The position numbers were made by a program, and so were the translations under genes. From positions 50,745,788 to 50,809,787 of the forward strand of contig CM066039.1 in NCBI GenBank assembly GCA_033557465.1: a stretch of DNA of 64,000 nucleotides, given 5' to 3'. This DNA is from Ichthyophis bannanicus. Lineage: Eukaryota; Chordata; Amphibia; Gymnophiona; Ichthyophiidae. How positions within the stretch are numbered: position 1 is the stretch's first letter; each line of letters opens with the position of its first letter. This document shows positions 11,401 to 21,075 of the stretch, piece by piece. The notes below the pieces were generated by a model, which made no database searches, had not been told where the DNA came from, and worked only from the letters and a program-made list of their open reading frames with translations.

Positions 11401-11499
11401 TGCTGCACTTTATATTGCACTTTAATGCTGCAGCGGGGGGGGCCCATCGGGAATAGGGGTGGGTACTAACAGTTTTATTCCTTTTGCAGAGTTGCCCGC

Positions 11500-12235
11500 T
11501 GGTTGCAGTCCGCTTTGTCTTCTTGCAGATGGTTCATACTCTGGAGTGTGGTGGATCATCGGTCATTCATTCGTGTACTAGGCAGAGCGCAGGGCCATGT
11601 CACGCCCACTGGGAGTGCATCTTGGGCTGGCGACAGCCGGCATTCAGTTGTGTTGGATGGGAGAGTGCGGCATGCGATGGTGGCAGCTGGTATCCTTGGT
11701 GCAGTTGAAGATTGGACAGCGGCAGCGGCCAGTCGGACTGCTGATTCATCTGGGTGGCAATGACCTATCCAGCTGGTCTTACAGGCAGCTCATTCAGACT
11801 GTTCAGAGGGATACTGGACTTGTACGGGAATTATTACCTGGGGTCGTGATTATCTGGTCTGATATCAATGTTTATGTTTATGTTTATTTCATTTGATATA
11901 CCGCCCTTCTGGGGAAGCAGAGCGATTCACAAAATACAAATAGTACAACAGCAGTGGTCCCAAGGCCTGGTCAAGATTAATAGATTGGGCGCTGGGTCCA
12001 GCAGACCGGCGGGCTGCAGATGTTGCACTCTTGTGCTGAGGTGAAGTGCGTGGGATTATATTGAACGGATGGAGTACACCTCGCTCCGGTGGGACAAGAC
12101 TTGTTATTGAATGATTGGCAGGAAGTGCTGGAGGGATGGTGTTGGTCGCAACTTTCTTTGGGGGGGGGGCGGCAAAGGATAGGTAGGCTACCTTGTGCCG
12201 GTGGCGGGGTATCAAGCAAGCGCTCGCCGACACGG
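11500..12235 (+). pseudogene. Ngaro SGNH/GDSL-like hydrolase
   Basis: Several vertebrate Ngaro elements carry a predicted esterase-like SGNH hydrolase after the recombinase; its role in the life cycle is unknown. Block I is VWWIIGHSFVY (GHS codons 11561-11569), block III is LLIHLGGNDL (GGND 11753-11764), and block V is DGVHLAPVG (12068-12082 for DGVHL), supplying the Asp and His. A TAG at 11579-11581 breaks block I's tail. A LINE-tail insertion at about 11866-11948 separates IIWSDI from the following VVPRPG segment, and block V is in a different frame from block I. The three blocks in order and spacing make the family call good, but activity is impossible. Confidence 0.75.
11866..11948 (-). 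mobile_element. Short LINE-tail insertion in the hydrolase gene
   Basis: The sequence ATGTTTATGTTTATTTCATTTGATATACCGCC... is the reversed 3' tail of an L2-like LINE. Hydrolase-like coding sequence resumes directly after it. The element is only about 80 bp long. Confidence 0.55.
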
Positions 12236-13212
12236 CGGGGCATATACGGCTGAGGCCGCACTGAGGGGAGCGGAGTGCTCCTCAGGGTGGGAGAGACATC
12301 TCCTTTGGGGTCTCTGCCCGGTGTAAGACAAGTGGAACCGGCCTTTGCTAATAATGTTTATGTTTACTAAAACTTTATATACTGCCCATAAATGGTTAGC
12401 ATCTGGGCGGTTTACATACTTTAAAAAAAAATAACAAGGAGAGAGAGCTGCGAAAAAAGAAAAAGAAAAGGAACGCCATAAAATCCTTAAAAGACAGACA
12501 GGGATAGGGTCAAAAGATAGAAGGGGAAAAGAAGATAACATGGGGGAGGAAAGATAAACACATTAACATGTCAACAGTGGGGAGTATAGCAGGGGGAGGG
12601 AAGGATAGAGAGCAGGAACAGGTTACAAAAAACGGTGGAGGAGAGGGGGATAGGAAGCTAACACAACAACTGAGTGAAGGGGAGAGGGGTTAGGCTGGGA
12701 AGGGGAGGTTGAAGGCGGAGCAGAAAAGGTGAGTTTTTAGTTTAGTTTTAAAGGAGATATATGAGGTCTCTAAGCGGAGCGAGTGGGGGAGTGAGTTCCA
12801 GAGTCTAGGGCCAAGGAAAAAGAAGGCTGAGGACTGAGTGGATTCCAGGTGGGCTTGGGAAGGCGGGGGGGGGGGGGAAGAAACAATATGGTGAGGTGGG
12901 CAGTAGTGGGGAATGGGGGGGGGCGGATGATGCACCACCTTGCTAATAAATGGCTGGTGGGGGGCATTATCCGGAATGGGGGTGGTGGGGGGGGCAGTTT
13001 CTTTGGTAAATAAGAATGTTGTGTTGGCTCATGTTGGGCCGGTGTTAGAATATGGTTAATAAAGTTGTAACCAAATGTTGTTTCAGAATTCAGTGTTTGC
13101 GTGTTTTGTGAGGAAATGGGAGGGGGGTGTCATGTTAATTGGCTGGGCGTTGGTTGGGGTGTTCATGCTGTGGCACGAGAAACCGGGCATCTGGATACCC
13201 TGGTTAATCCAG
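12205..13212 (+). repeat. Ngaro split direct repeat B1 (interrupted)
   Basis: The left part 12205-12350 and right part 12890-13212 together match B2 at 13551-14026 almost base for base. Shared blocks include GCGCTCGCCGACA, GGAGCGGAGTGCTCCTCAGG, CACCTTGCTAATAAATGGCTG and GAATTCAGTGT. The middle, about 12350-12890, is a LINE fragment absent from B2. Confidence 0.87.
12350..12890 (-). mobile_element. L2-like LINE 3' fragment inserted in B1
   Basis: On the minus strand the piece encodes the L2-type C-terminus, FLGPRLWNSLPHSLRLETS followed by FKTKLKTHLF (about 12715-12835). Its 3' UTR ends in an 'aaccgcccagatg...tatataaagttttagtaaacataaac' tail at the left edge. Its absence from B2 shows that it entered after the Ngaro element formed. 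Confidence 0.75.
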
Positions 13213-13550
13213 ATGCGCCACAGGGCCGGGTCCCGAGGCCAGTATAATAACCAGGTTCCTGGGGCCCAGGCTTTTGCCAGCGGTTGCACGAGGGTGGGGG
13301 GGGGGGACGAGAGAGCAGCGCAGAGAGCGTTCTTCAAATCGTCCCATGTATTGGTGGACAGCAGTCTGGGGGCGGGGCAAGCAGGAAGCGTGGGAGACCA
13401 GCGGAGCGCGGTCTTCCTCTTCCTTCTTGCACAGCTGGCAAAATGGTGTCCCATCCCACCCATCCATTATGTTGTGGGGGGAGATGGGAGGGGGTTGTCA
13501 CAGCTGGGTAGGGAGAGGTGGGGGAAGAGGTGATCTATGGGTATGTGCGT
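13213..13550 (+). repeat. Ngaro split direct repeat A2
   Basis: This segment matches A1 (6143-6400) from ACAGGGCCGGGTCCCGAGGC onward and lies directly between B1 and B2. The B1-A2 junction at about 13210 corresponds to the circular junction sequence expected in a Ngaro replication intermediate. Confidence 0.85.
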
Positions 13551-14026
13551 GGGGTATCGAGCTAGCGCTCGCCGACATGGCGGGGCATATACGGCTGAGG
13601 CCACATTGAGGGGAGCGGAGTGCTCCTCAGGGTGGGAGAGACATCTCCGTTGTGGTCTCTGCCCGGTGTAAGGCCAGTGGAGCTGGCCTTTGCTAATAAT
13701 ATGGCGAGGCGGGCGGTAGGGTGGAATGGGGGGGGAGGTTGATGCACCACCTTGCTAATAAATGGCTGCTGGGAGGCATTATCCGGAATGGGGGTGGTGG
13801 GGGGGGCAGTTTCTTTGGTAAATAAGAATGTTGTGTTGGCTCATGTTGGGCCAGTGTTAGAATATGGTTAATAAAGCTGCGACCAAATGTTGTTCCAGAA
13901 TTCAGTGTGTGCGTGTTTTGCGAGGAAATGGGAGGGGGGGTTGTTGTGTTAATTGGCTGGGCGTTGGTTGGGGTGTTCATGCTGTGGCACGAGAAGCCGG
14001 GCATCCGGATACCCCGGTTATTAGTT
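13551..14026 (+). repeat. Ngaro split direct repeat B2 (right terminus)
   Basis: B2 begins at the GTATCGAGCTAGCGCTCGCC region and ends near CATCCGGATACCCCGGTTAT (about 14024). It is uninterrupted and defines the right end of the element. Confidence 0.85.
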
Positions 14027-15949
14027 GGATGAATGGATTGACTGAAAGGTCACAATAACGTGAGGACAGAATATTTCAAGATCCCCTTCACTCCATTCAG
14101 CGTCATCTCTGCCCTTTAGCGTTAATGAACTGCAGAAGAAAAAATGTCCCAGGCAGCTGTTAATGCTCCAAGGCTGATGGTGACTTGCTAATCCAGAGTG
14201 AGCTGGAGCGCATCTTCCTTGAACTAACCCCTCAAAGAATAGGTTGACTTAAAGGACTGACAGCAGTGTGCAGAGTTTTTGACTTTGAGATCACTAGATC
14301 GAATCTCCCATGGTAATGGCCAGAGGGTTGTTAACTATTCCATGAGCGGGTAATCTCAGTTCAGTTCCCAGTGGACAGGGGGGCGTATCACTCAAAACAC
14401 AATTGGCACCTTTGTGGTCCCTCTGTCAATGAAGATGAAATAGGAACTATTATGTTGGAGACAAGTTACGACCAGTAATAAAATAGTTCCTATAAGGAAC
14501 TGTGCCCTGCTCTCTCGTTCAGAGACCTACACCTAAGGAAGGAGGTGTGCGTGAAAACAGGAAAAATACTGAGGGCTGAGGATGATTTGACTCCCTGCTA
14601 AAAGGTAGATGGGATCGCAAAAGCAGAGACCACCATCCATGAAGCTCACTGAGGCCAGGTGGATGGGAAGAGACATGCAGAGAAGTTTAAAAAAAATGAA
14701 AGATGATCATTAGCCAACTAAATTATAACCTTCTACAAACTGTAATCATATCAGATATTGTAGTTCAGCTGGTAAGTCAGGCAGAGAAACGGGGCTCTAT
14801 TGATCAGGTGCTCTGCCTTCTTTATAAATATGTTTGTTGTATTTGGATAATAAGAATACAATTAAGTCTCTATATAGTCGTGCAGCCCTGATTGATTTTT
14901 GTGTATTCAGTTGCAAATGCAACACAGTATGCTTTTCATCAGAGAGCTGGGACTAAGCCTTGCCAATATCCTGCATGTGGCAGAGGTATGCAATGCTAAT
15001 TCCAAGTGAAAAAAAAAATACACACACACAGTACGTAAAATTACCCATTTCTCACATTTAATGCATACTTTTTAGAGTCTCTCCCTGTCTGAATTATTTA
15101 AAATTAAGTGCATTCCCTGCCCCTCCCCTACACAAATGTTCCTTTATCTTGTTCTCTCATGTCCCCTTTCTCCTTCCCCCGCCCCGTTGATTATCCCTTA
15201 GAGGAATAGAGGCAGCATTTACTTAACTTGAAAACCTTTTGATGCTGCCCCGGCATTAACAATGCCCAAGGTAAGCTCTCCTCTCTGCTGCCTGCGCTTA
15301 ACACAATGGGTATAAATCCCTGCAAAGAAGCCCTGTCACAGAGATGGACAGGCTCAAGATTTACTCGTGTCTCCTTGCAAGACAAATGTGAACTGAATCT
15401 GTTACCACTGATGCTCAATGACAAATTCCTTGTGACAATTTAGCGGTGTAACACAAGAAATGTAAACGCTCTGTCTCCTGTGCCTTATAGACCAACGGAT
15501 AAATGTCCAAAAAGATAAACAGAACAGTGCTTAATGTGAAAAAAATAAATCTCTGTATAAAACATTTTTTAAATATATTGTTGCGGCTTACATGGGTAAA
15601 CTGAAGCAGACAATGCGAACCCACAGCCAAGCACAAAATTGTATCAAAAATACCCAGAGCATATCTACTTAAAAAAAAATCACTTAATGCCAAACACAAA
15701 CTGTTTCACCGGGCACAGAAGCTTCTTTGTGTTTGAGTTTGATGAGCGATTAGGGAAATGGATGTAAGAATGCTATCTCCCAGAGGATAGTGGTGCCTAT
15801 TGAGCTACAGTTGTATTATGGAAATAGATATTCAGTCTTTTTTAAATGGGGTGTTCAATGGGGGAGGAGCATTTCTGTTGTGTTTTTTAAAATGCAGTTT
15901 AAATTTTATGGCCTTGATTTACTAATGCCGATGTGAGAAGCCCAAAAGG
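14027..15949. other. TE-poor stretch without recognisable gene
   Basis: No LINE, SINE or inverted terminus is recognised here. A short A-run followed by (CA)n occurs at 15009-15030. Small open frames on both strands are below what chance allows and show no motif. The stretch is a candidate for unique, possibly regulatory, host sequence. Confidence 0.4.
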
Positions 15950-16440
15950 GTGCATATTTTATAGAAACATAGGGGTATGTTTACTAAATCGTCTTAATGT
16001 GCGTTCTGTAACGTTATCGCGTGATAATCCCGTTTTGCTACGTTAAGACCGAAACGCCCACTCCTTTTATGGCATCCTGCACACTATCGCCGTGTGCACG
16101 TTAAGACGGTTTAGTAAACATACCCCATAGTCTGCCCTGCCATATCAATTACAATAGTCCCCTTTTTTTATCTTTAGAGATCCTCTGTGTTTGTCCCATG
16201 CTTTTTTTTTAAATTCAGATACCGTCCTCATGTCCACCACCTCCAGTGGGAGACTTTTCCAAGCATCTTCACTCTTTCCATAAAGAAGTATTTCCATTCT
16301 TCAAGCTTAGCTAGATCCCTCCTCATGTTATTGACTCCTTCCTGGGTGTCTACTCTATTGCAGATTTTGATATCATCCACAAACAAGCAAACCTTACCCG
16401 ACAGCATCCCCAATATCCCCAGAAACGTTTGCGTCAAATA
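15950..16440 (-). mobile_element. CR1 fragment with internal deletion, hit by a MITE
   Basis: On the minus strand the sequence encodes a CR1 RT piece (CLFVDDIKICNRVDTQEGV... RRDLAKLEEW). It is joined directly to the C-terminal KYFFMERV region, so the part between them is deleted. The 3' UTR lies to the left ('ggacaaacacagaggatctc' class) and contains the MITE at 15972-16126. Motif C here reads FVDD. Confidence 0.8.
15972..16126. mobile_element. 155-bp PIF/Harbinger-like MITE
   Basis: Inverted termini of about 26 bp begin GGGGTATGTTTACTAAA at both ends with only one or two mismatches. ATA is duplicated at 15969-15971 and 16127-16129. The interior holds TTATCGCGTGATAA (16014-16027), which recurs inside the large elements of the same family. 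It is non-coding and too small to be autonomous. Confidence 0.9.
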
Positions 16441-16463
16441 AGATAGAAAAAAAGAAGGGTGGG

Positions 16464-17702
16464 GTGGGTGTACTACTATCGGCATGGGTTATGGGGCAAG
16501 TGGGGGAAGTAATTAGGTATAAAATGGGGAGGTTTGTGATTGTGAAATTGAAATGGGACCAGAAGATGTATACTTTGGTTTGTGTCTATGCCCCGAATAC
16601 TAAACAGGCTCAGTTCTTTAGAGAACTCCAGAGTAAATTAATTGGGATAGTAGAGGGGTGTGTAATTATGGGGGGAGACTTCATTGTGACCCTCGACCCT
16701 CGGATGGATACATCCAATGGGGAGTCGTCAACACCAAAGCAGCATAGGATATGTTTGAAGAGATTGGTCATGGGATTAGGTTTGGTTGATTTATGGAGGG
16801 AAACAAATAGAGGGCAACGGGATTATTCCTTCCTTTCGGCGGTGCATGATGTGTACTCTCGAATTGATATGATATTTATAGATCGTACCCTGGTATCAGC
16901 TGTAAAGAATTGTGAAATTAGGGAACGCACCTGGTCTGACCATGCCCCAGTGACATGTGACATCCAACTTGGGGGTTTAAGAACAAATAGAGGTTGGTGG
17001 AAATTGAATGAAACCCTTCTGGAAGACAAGGAAGTGGTGCAACAGATAACAGAGTACATAATGTTAAATTGTACTGGGGAATGCTCACCGGGAACGGTTT
17101 GGGACTGCTTAAAGGCAGTCATAAGGGGTAAACTTATTGCAGTGGGAACGCATCGGAAGAAGATGAAGTTGCGGCAGCAAGAATACCTGCTAAGAGGGAT
17201 TGGGGAGGTGGAGGATCAATTAAAAAGAGATCCACAAGATGCTAAGCTAAAACAGGAACTAGGGAGATTAAGGGGGGAGTTAAGTGAACTGCACATGCAG
17301 GATATTCGGTGTAAACTCACCATGCTGAAACAGAAGAGTTTTGAATGTAGCAACAAGGCCGGGAGGATGTTAGCAAGGAAGGTCTATAAATTGATGTCTA
17401 GGAACACAATAGTTAGCATTAAGGATGCAAAGGGGAAAGATCTGTGGGCAGGGAAAGGTATTGAGGAAAGATTTATCCAATTCTACCATCGCCTATATAC
17501 CCCAGAGAAGTCGGTAAAGGAGAGTGAAATACAGGCATACCTGGGTAAGGCCACGCTCCCTAAACTTACGGAGGAAGAGGCAGGGGAGTTGTCAGAGCCA
17601 ATTAGGGAACAGGAGATTCTGGCAGTGATTAAGGGTCTGCAGAGGCATAAAGCCCCGGGGTTAGATGGATTCACGGACCAATTCTATAAGGTCTTTTCGT
17701 GA
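16464..17702 (+). pseudogene. L1-like ORF2: endonuclease and start of RT
   Basis: The first open segment (413 codons) encodes an APE-type endonuclease lacking roughly its first 60-70 residues. Recognisable blocks are LVCVYAPN (about residues 37-44), MGGDF (about 68-72), SRIDMIF (about 133-139) and WSDHAPVTCDI (about 154-164). A linker rich in charged residues follows, then the RT entry block RHKAPGLDGFTDQFYK at the end. The frame closes at TGA 17700-17702, and RT coding continues one frame over from about 17690. Its apparent start is the point where the L1 joins the CR1 fragment, so it is not a native start. Confidence 0.85.
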
Positions 17703-17961
17703 ATTTTTGGTCGGGCCGCTGGTGCGATTGTCTAACTCCTTTAGTAGTGTGGGTAAGATGCCGCCTTCAATGCGTATGGCAGGAATTAGCATATTGCATA
17801 AAGAGGGGAAAGACCCAGCAGAGTGTGGTTCATACAGGCCTATTTCATTGCTGGGGGGGGGGGATTTCAAAATGTTTACCAGAATTATGGCAAATCGGTT
17901 GGGACCGCATCTGGGGAAATTAATACACACTAACCAGTCGGGTTTTGTTCAGGGTAGGTAT
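17690..17961 (+). pseudogene. L1-like RT, part upstream of the LTR insertion
   Basis: The segment encodes VGPLVRLSNSF, then SILHKEGKDPAECGSYRPIS and LIHTNQSGFVQGRY, which are the standard L1 RT fingers blocks. A run of nine or ten Gs at about 17852-17861 lies in the SLLGG region and may shift the frame slightly. The coding stops exactly at the GTAT duplication at 17958-17961 and resumes after 19251. Confidence 0.82.
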
Positions 17962-19251
17962 TGTCAGACGCTTGTTATCCTTGTCCTTATTAGGCGGTCG
18001 CCTAGGGCGTGTGGTGCAAGCTGCCTTTGTAAAGAAAACTCTGTAGCCGTGTTTAAGGCAAAATTATAATGATGAGGATTTATTCCCTTTCCCGTGTGGG
18101 TTTCTGGTTTTCTCATACAGCAAACAAAGGATTAAACAAGCTGTTTCTTCACAGCAAAATAACCAAAAGTGCACCGTCTTTCAAAAACAGGTACAACAAT
18201 GCTCTTGTTTCCTTGATTAACATAAAGAGGTAATCTCATCCGATATACAGAGCGTGCAATCCATTGGGCTATAATCAATGTCCTGATTAGTGCTCTCCCA
18301 TTGCATCTGCTCAGTGTCTAAACTTGTAAGTGGGTAACACTTTCCACATCTATCATTCACAGCACTCTCTCGAGATGCAGCAGCTCTTGGGGCAAGGAAC
18401 CGTTGTGTATAAGGGAAGTCCTGGGGATATGTACTGGAGCCTATTTCTCGGAGGCTTCCCCTTTCCTTCCACCAAGGGTTTTCCTTCCACCAATTAGCCT
18501 TTGCTTTTCTAGCCGAGCCCACCTCTTGCCCTCTGGAGAAATTAGTGTACTTAGCTTTGTTTCTTGGATAACCAGCTTCCTCTCTTAACCAGGCACCTTT
18601 ACTTGGGCTGTAGCCTGCTTTGCCGTGAGAGTTCCTCTCAGCAATGGTCTGGTCAGGGCTGTGGTAACCTCCAGGACAGGCTTCCCTTCTGCTGTTCCTT
18701 ACTGCAGGGACACACCCGATGCTTCCTGGTCCCAGCAAGCTCTCCTGCTTGTGACCTATGCCCTCCAGCTGCTTACTCACTCTCCTTGGGACGATGCCCC
18801 CTCTGGCTTGGGAGACCTGTGCACGAGCACCTTCATTCACTGCTCTTCTCTTGCCTTCCAATGCACTTCCCTTGCCTTCCAATGCACCTCTATTCACTGC
18901 TCCTCCCCTGCCTTCCAATGCACCTCCCCCTACTGGGATTTCCCAGCCACTCTTATCCTCCTGGCTCCTGCACGTTGTACGTGCTTCCTGGCCCAGGTGG
19001 ACATGATTAGTTTCCTGGCTTTGTACTGCGTCACAGCCAGTGTAGGGAAAGTTTGTTCTACTACTTTCTGGAACCTTACAAACTGAATATGCTTTCTGGC
19101 TTTCTGCTGCGTCACACTCAGTGCAGGGAAAGCTTGTTCCACCATTCTCTGGCTTCTCATAACCTGAACCTGCTTTCTGCCCTTGTGACTGCAAGGTAAG
19201 CTCTTCCTTTTTTCCTGTACCCAGGGGTTCTGTGCTGACCACTGTATCACA
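17962..19251 (-). mobile_element. Solo-LTR-like insertion, copy 1 (1,290 bp)
   Basis: The insertion interrupts the L1 RT and is flanked by an exact 4-bp duplication, GTAT (17958-17961 and 19252-19255). Removing it and one GTAT restores the usual L1 sequence around the RY-TSDNIRR site. It begins TGT and ends ACA on either strand, as LTRs do. A related copy lies at 56924-58352. On the minus strand there is an AATAAA signal about 120 bp before the 3' end (complement of 18079-18084). No second LTR or internal retroelement genes are present, so a solo LTR left by recombination is the simplest reading. The parent may be an endogenous retrovirus or Gypsy-like element. Confidence 0.7.
18217..19251 (-). 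CDS. Long open frame inside LTR copy 1, function unknown
   Basis: The minus-strand frame is open from the very first base of the LTR-like unit (first codon TGT) to a stop at 18217-18219, about 344 codons. It has no internal ATG until near the C-terminus. The apparent ATG start upstream belongs to the L1 flank. Visible parts are PLGTGKKEE near the start and an imperfect repeat (SFPCTECDAAESQ and NFPYTGCDAVQSQ, about residues 41-80). A Gly/Ala/Glu-rich middle with GGALEGRGGAVNRGALEGKG follows, then a C-terminal MDCTLC motif. The C-terminal block aligns with copy 2. I recognise no family. It may be the end of a protein whose frame enters the 3' LTR from upstream. It could also be chance openness, but two copies in the same phase argue against that. 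Confidence 0.45.
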   Translation of the reverse strand, partial: CDTVVSTEPLGTGKKEELTLQSQGQKAGSGYEKPENGGTSFPCTECDAAESQKAYSVCKVPESSRTNFPYTGCDAVQSQETNHVHLGQEARTTCRSQEDKSGWEIPVGGGALEGRGGAVNRGALEGKGSALEGKRRAVNEGARAQVSQARGGIVPRRVSKQLEGIGHKQESLLGPGSIGCVPAVRNSRREACPGGYHSPDQTIAERNSHGKAGYSPSKGAWLREEAGYPRNKAKYTNFSRGQEVGSARKAKANWWKENPWWKERGSLREIGSSTYPQDFPYTQRFLAPRAAASRESAVNDRCGKCYPLTSLDTEQMQWESTNQDIDYSPMDCTLCISDEITSLC

Positions 19252-19470
19252 GTATACGTCTGATAACATACGAAGGGCCTTAAATGTAATGTGGGGTGGG
19301 GAAGAGAGGGGGGAGGCGATAGCACTATTGGCAGTGGACGCTGAAAAAGCTTTTGATAGGGTGAATTAGGTTTTTCTTTTTAGGGTCCTTGAAAAAATTG
19401 GTATAAAGGGGCACTTTTTAAACTGGGTCCAGATTATATATTAAATGCCAATGGCTTGTTTAAAAATAAA
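19252..19470 (+). pseudogene. L1-like RT, resumed after the LTR insertion
   Basis: Coding resumes with TSDNIRRALNVMW and contains the motif A block LLAVDAEKAFDRVN, with the catalytic Asp kept. Stops follow (TAG near 19367 and TAA near 19443). The MRQG start of motif B at about 19508 is joined abruptly to sequence just upstream of motif C, so most of motif B is deleted. Confidence 0.8.
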
Positions 19471-21075
19471 TGGCTCTATATCAAGGGGGTTTGACTTGTT
19501 TAGGGGTATGCGACAGGGGATATAGCGGGGGTCAGAGTACCCACAAAATCTCATTATTCGCGGATGACATGTTGATTTTTCTTTCGGATATGAAGCAGTC
19601 TCTGGGGGCCATTCAAGAAGAACTTAGCGAGTATGGTGAAGTGTCGGGCTTCCATATGAATGCCACTAAATCGGAAATATTGAACTTGACCATAACAAAA
19701 GAGGACGAGATTCAGTTACGGCGGGACTTTCCCTTCAGATGGGCAGATAAGGGTATTCGGTATCTGGGAGTACAGATTACAGCTATGCGGGAAAGGATGT
19801 TCCGGGCGAACTATATTGCAGCCAGGAATAAAATGTTTAAGGAATTGGAAGTCTGGGGCAGATACGAGGTGTCCTGGCTGGGTAGATGAGACTTGGTTAA
19901 GATGATACTGCTCCCTAGGTTATTATATTTGTTTATGAATCTACCGATGGAAGTTCCGGGGGCGTTCTTGAAGAAGTTACAAGATAGGGTGATGAGGTAC
20001 ATCTGGAAGGGTCGGAGGCCTCGAGTAGGTAAAAATATCCTGTGTGCGAGTAAGCAAATTGGAGGAATGGGAGTTCCTATGTTGTCTAGGTACTATGAGA
20101 CTGCGAGGGTGCGGGCAGTGTTTGAATGGGATGTGAGGGGCCTAGCTGACTGGGTGCAAATAGAAAGAGAGGGGAGGAATTATGAGAGGGATCTGAAAGG
20201 GAGGACCTGGATTCAAGGGAGGGAGGTTCTCAGAGGGCGACAGGGAAACCCCTATGTAGCGCTAACACTGCAGTATTGGCGTAAATGGCAAGGGAAGTGG
20301 TATGGTGATGCTGGGGGATCTAAATGTACAGTATACCGCTAGTGGGGAATCCAGAGTTCCCACCTGGTATGATGGATTCAGGTTTCAAGAGGTGGACGGA
20401 GTTGGGATTGCAGGAGGTGGGGCAATTTAAAGTGAGTGGTGAGTGGGTGCAGTTTGTGGAGTTACAAGAGGAGTATCAGCTACCGGATATGGATCGATAT
20501 CGATACACTCAAGCCCTGCATTATTGCAAGGTTGTAGCACAGAGGGGTAATGGGCCTAAAGGAGCAGAGATAGATGGGCTTTTTGAAAGGGGAGAGATCA
20601 AAGGCCTCATTTCCCGATTATATAAAGTAATGGAGATGGAGAGGTGGGTGCATTGGAGGGCGTGGGAGGCGGACCTTAATAAAAGTTGGGATGGAGCCCA
20701 ATGGGAACAAGTCTGTAAGGGGTTGTTTAAAGGGGCAATATCTAGCAATATTTTGGAACATAATTATAAAATGCTGTACCGGTGGTACCTGATGCCACAG
20801 AAATTGCAGAAATGGCAGGGAGGGAAGGCAAAGTGTTAGAGAGGTTGTGGGGCAGTGGGATCCTTCTTACATATTTGGTGGGAATGCCCCCTTTTGGGAC
20901 CCCTATGGCAAGGAGTAACAAAATGGTTAAAAATGGTTTGTGGTGAGGAGGTAAGGTTGGGGCCTTGCTTAGCATTGCTTAACGTAGCAAATGTGGAGCT
21001 GAAAAAGGAGGGACAGAGATGGTGTGGAGTGGTATGTACTGCAACTAGGCAATTGATAGCGCGTAGATGGTGATC
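19471..21075 (+). pseudogene. L1-like RT C-terminal half and terminal Cys/His segment
   Basis: Motif C is kept as SLFADDMLIFLSD (about 19550-19590), followed by VSGFHMNATKSEIL and WADKGIRYLGVQIT. After a stop at 19887-19889 the same protein continues through LPRLLYLFMNLPMEVP and MRYIWKGRRPRVG. Three further segments with stops and a frameshift at about 20330 follow. The final part, around 20836-20900, has C-x3-C followed by SFLHIWWECP, the Cys/His arrangement found at the end of L1 ORF2. The 3' UTR is about 550 bp and ends A-rich at 21630-21655. Confidence 0.82.

Larger units (their letters stand above)
6143..14026 (+). mobile_element. Ngaro-type (DIRS order) tyrosine-recombinase retrotransposon, degenerate
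   Basis: From left to right the element has repeat A1, gag with a zinc knuckle, RT-RNase H, tyrosine recombinase, an SGNH hydrolase, then repeats B1, A2 and B2. The A1...B1-A2-B2 split direct repeats are the hallmark of Ngaro elements, which replicate through a circular DNA junction and integrate with a tyrosine recombinase rather than a DDE integrase. No target duplication is seen, as expected. Stops and frameshifts break every gene, and LINE tails interrupt the hydrolase (about 11866-11948), the gap after the recombinase (about 11203-11400) and repeat B1 (about 12350-12890). The element is G-rich on the plus strand and clearly dead. Confidence 0.9.

Noticed and set aside
15191..15699. Two minus-strand frames of 77 and 94 codons as host exons
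   Set aside because: There is no recognisable domain, convincing splice sites or codon pattern, and the sizes are within chance expectation.
16823..17122. Minus-strand frames opposite the L1 endonuclease
   Set aside because: They are shadows of the plus-strand coding region with no independent signature.
18403..19086. Plus-strand open frames through LTR copy 1 (for example 18564-19010 and 18625-19086)
   Set aside because: They are antisense to the longer frame that is shared with copy 2 and show Ser/Cys/Leu-rich composition expected from its complement.
17962..19251. A DNA transposon with 3-bp ACG duplication instead of an LTR
   Set aside because: An ACG alignment is possible. The GTAT duplication is longer, gives TGT/ACA ends and restores the usual L1 sequence, and copy 2 has the same layout.
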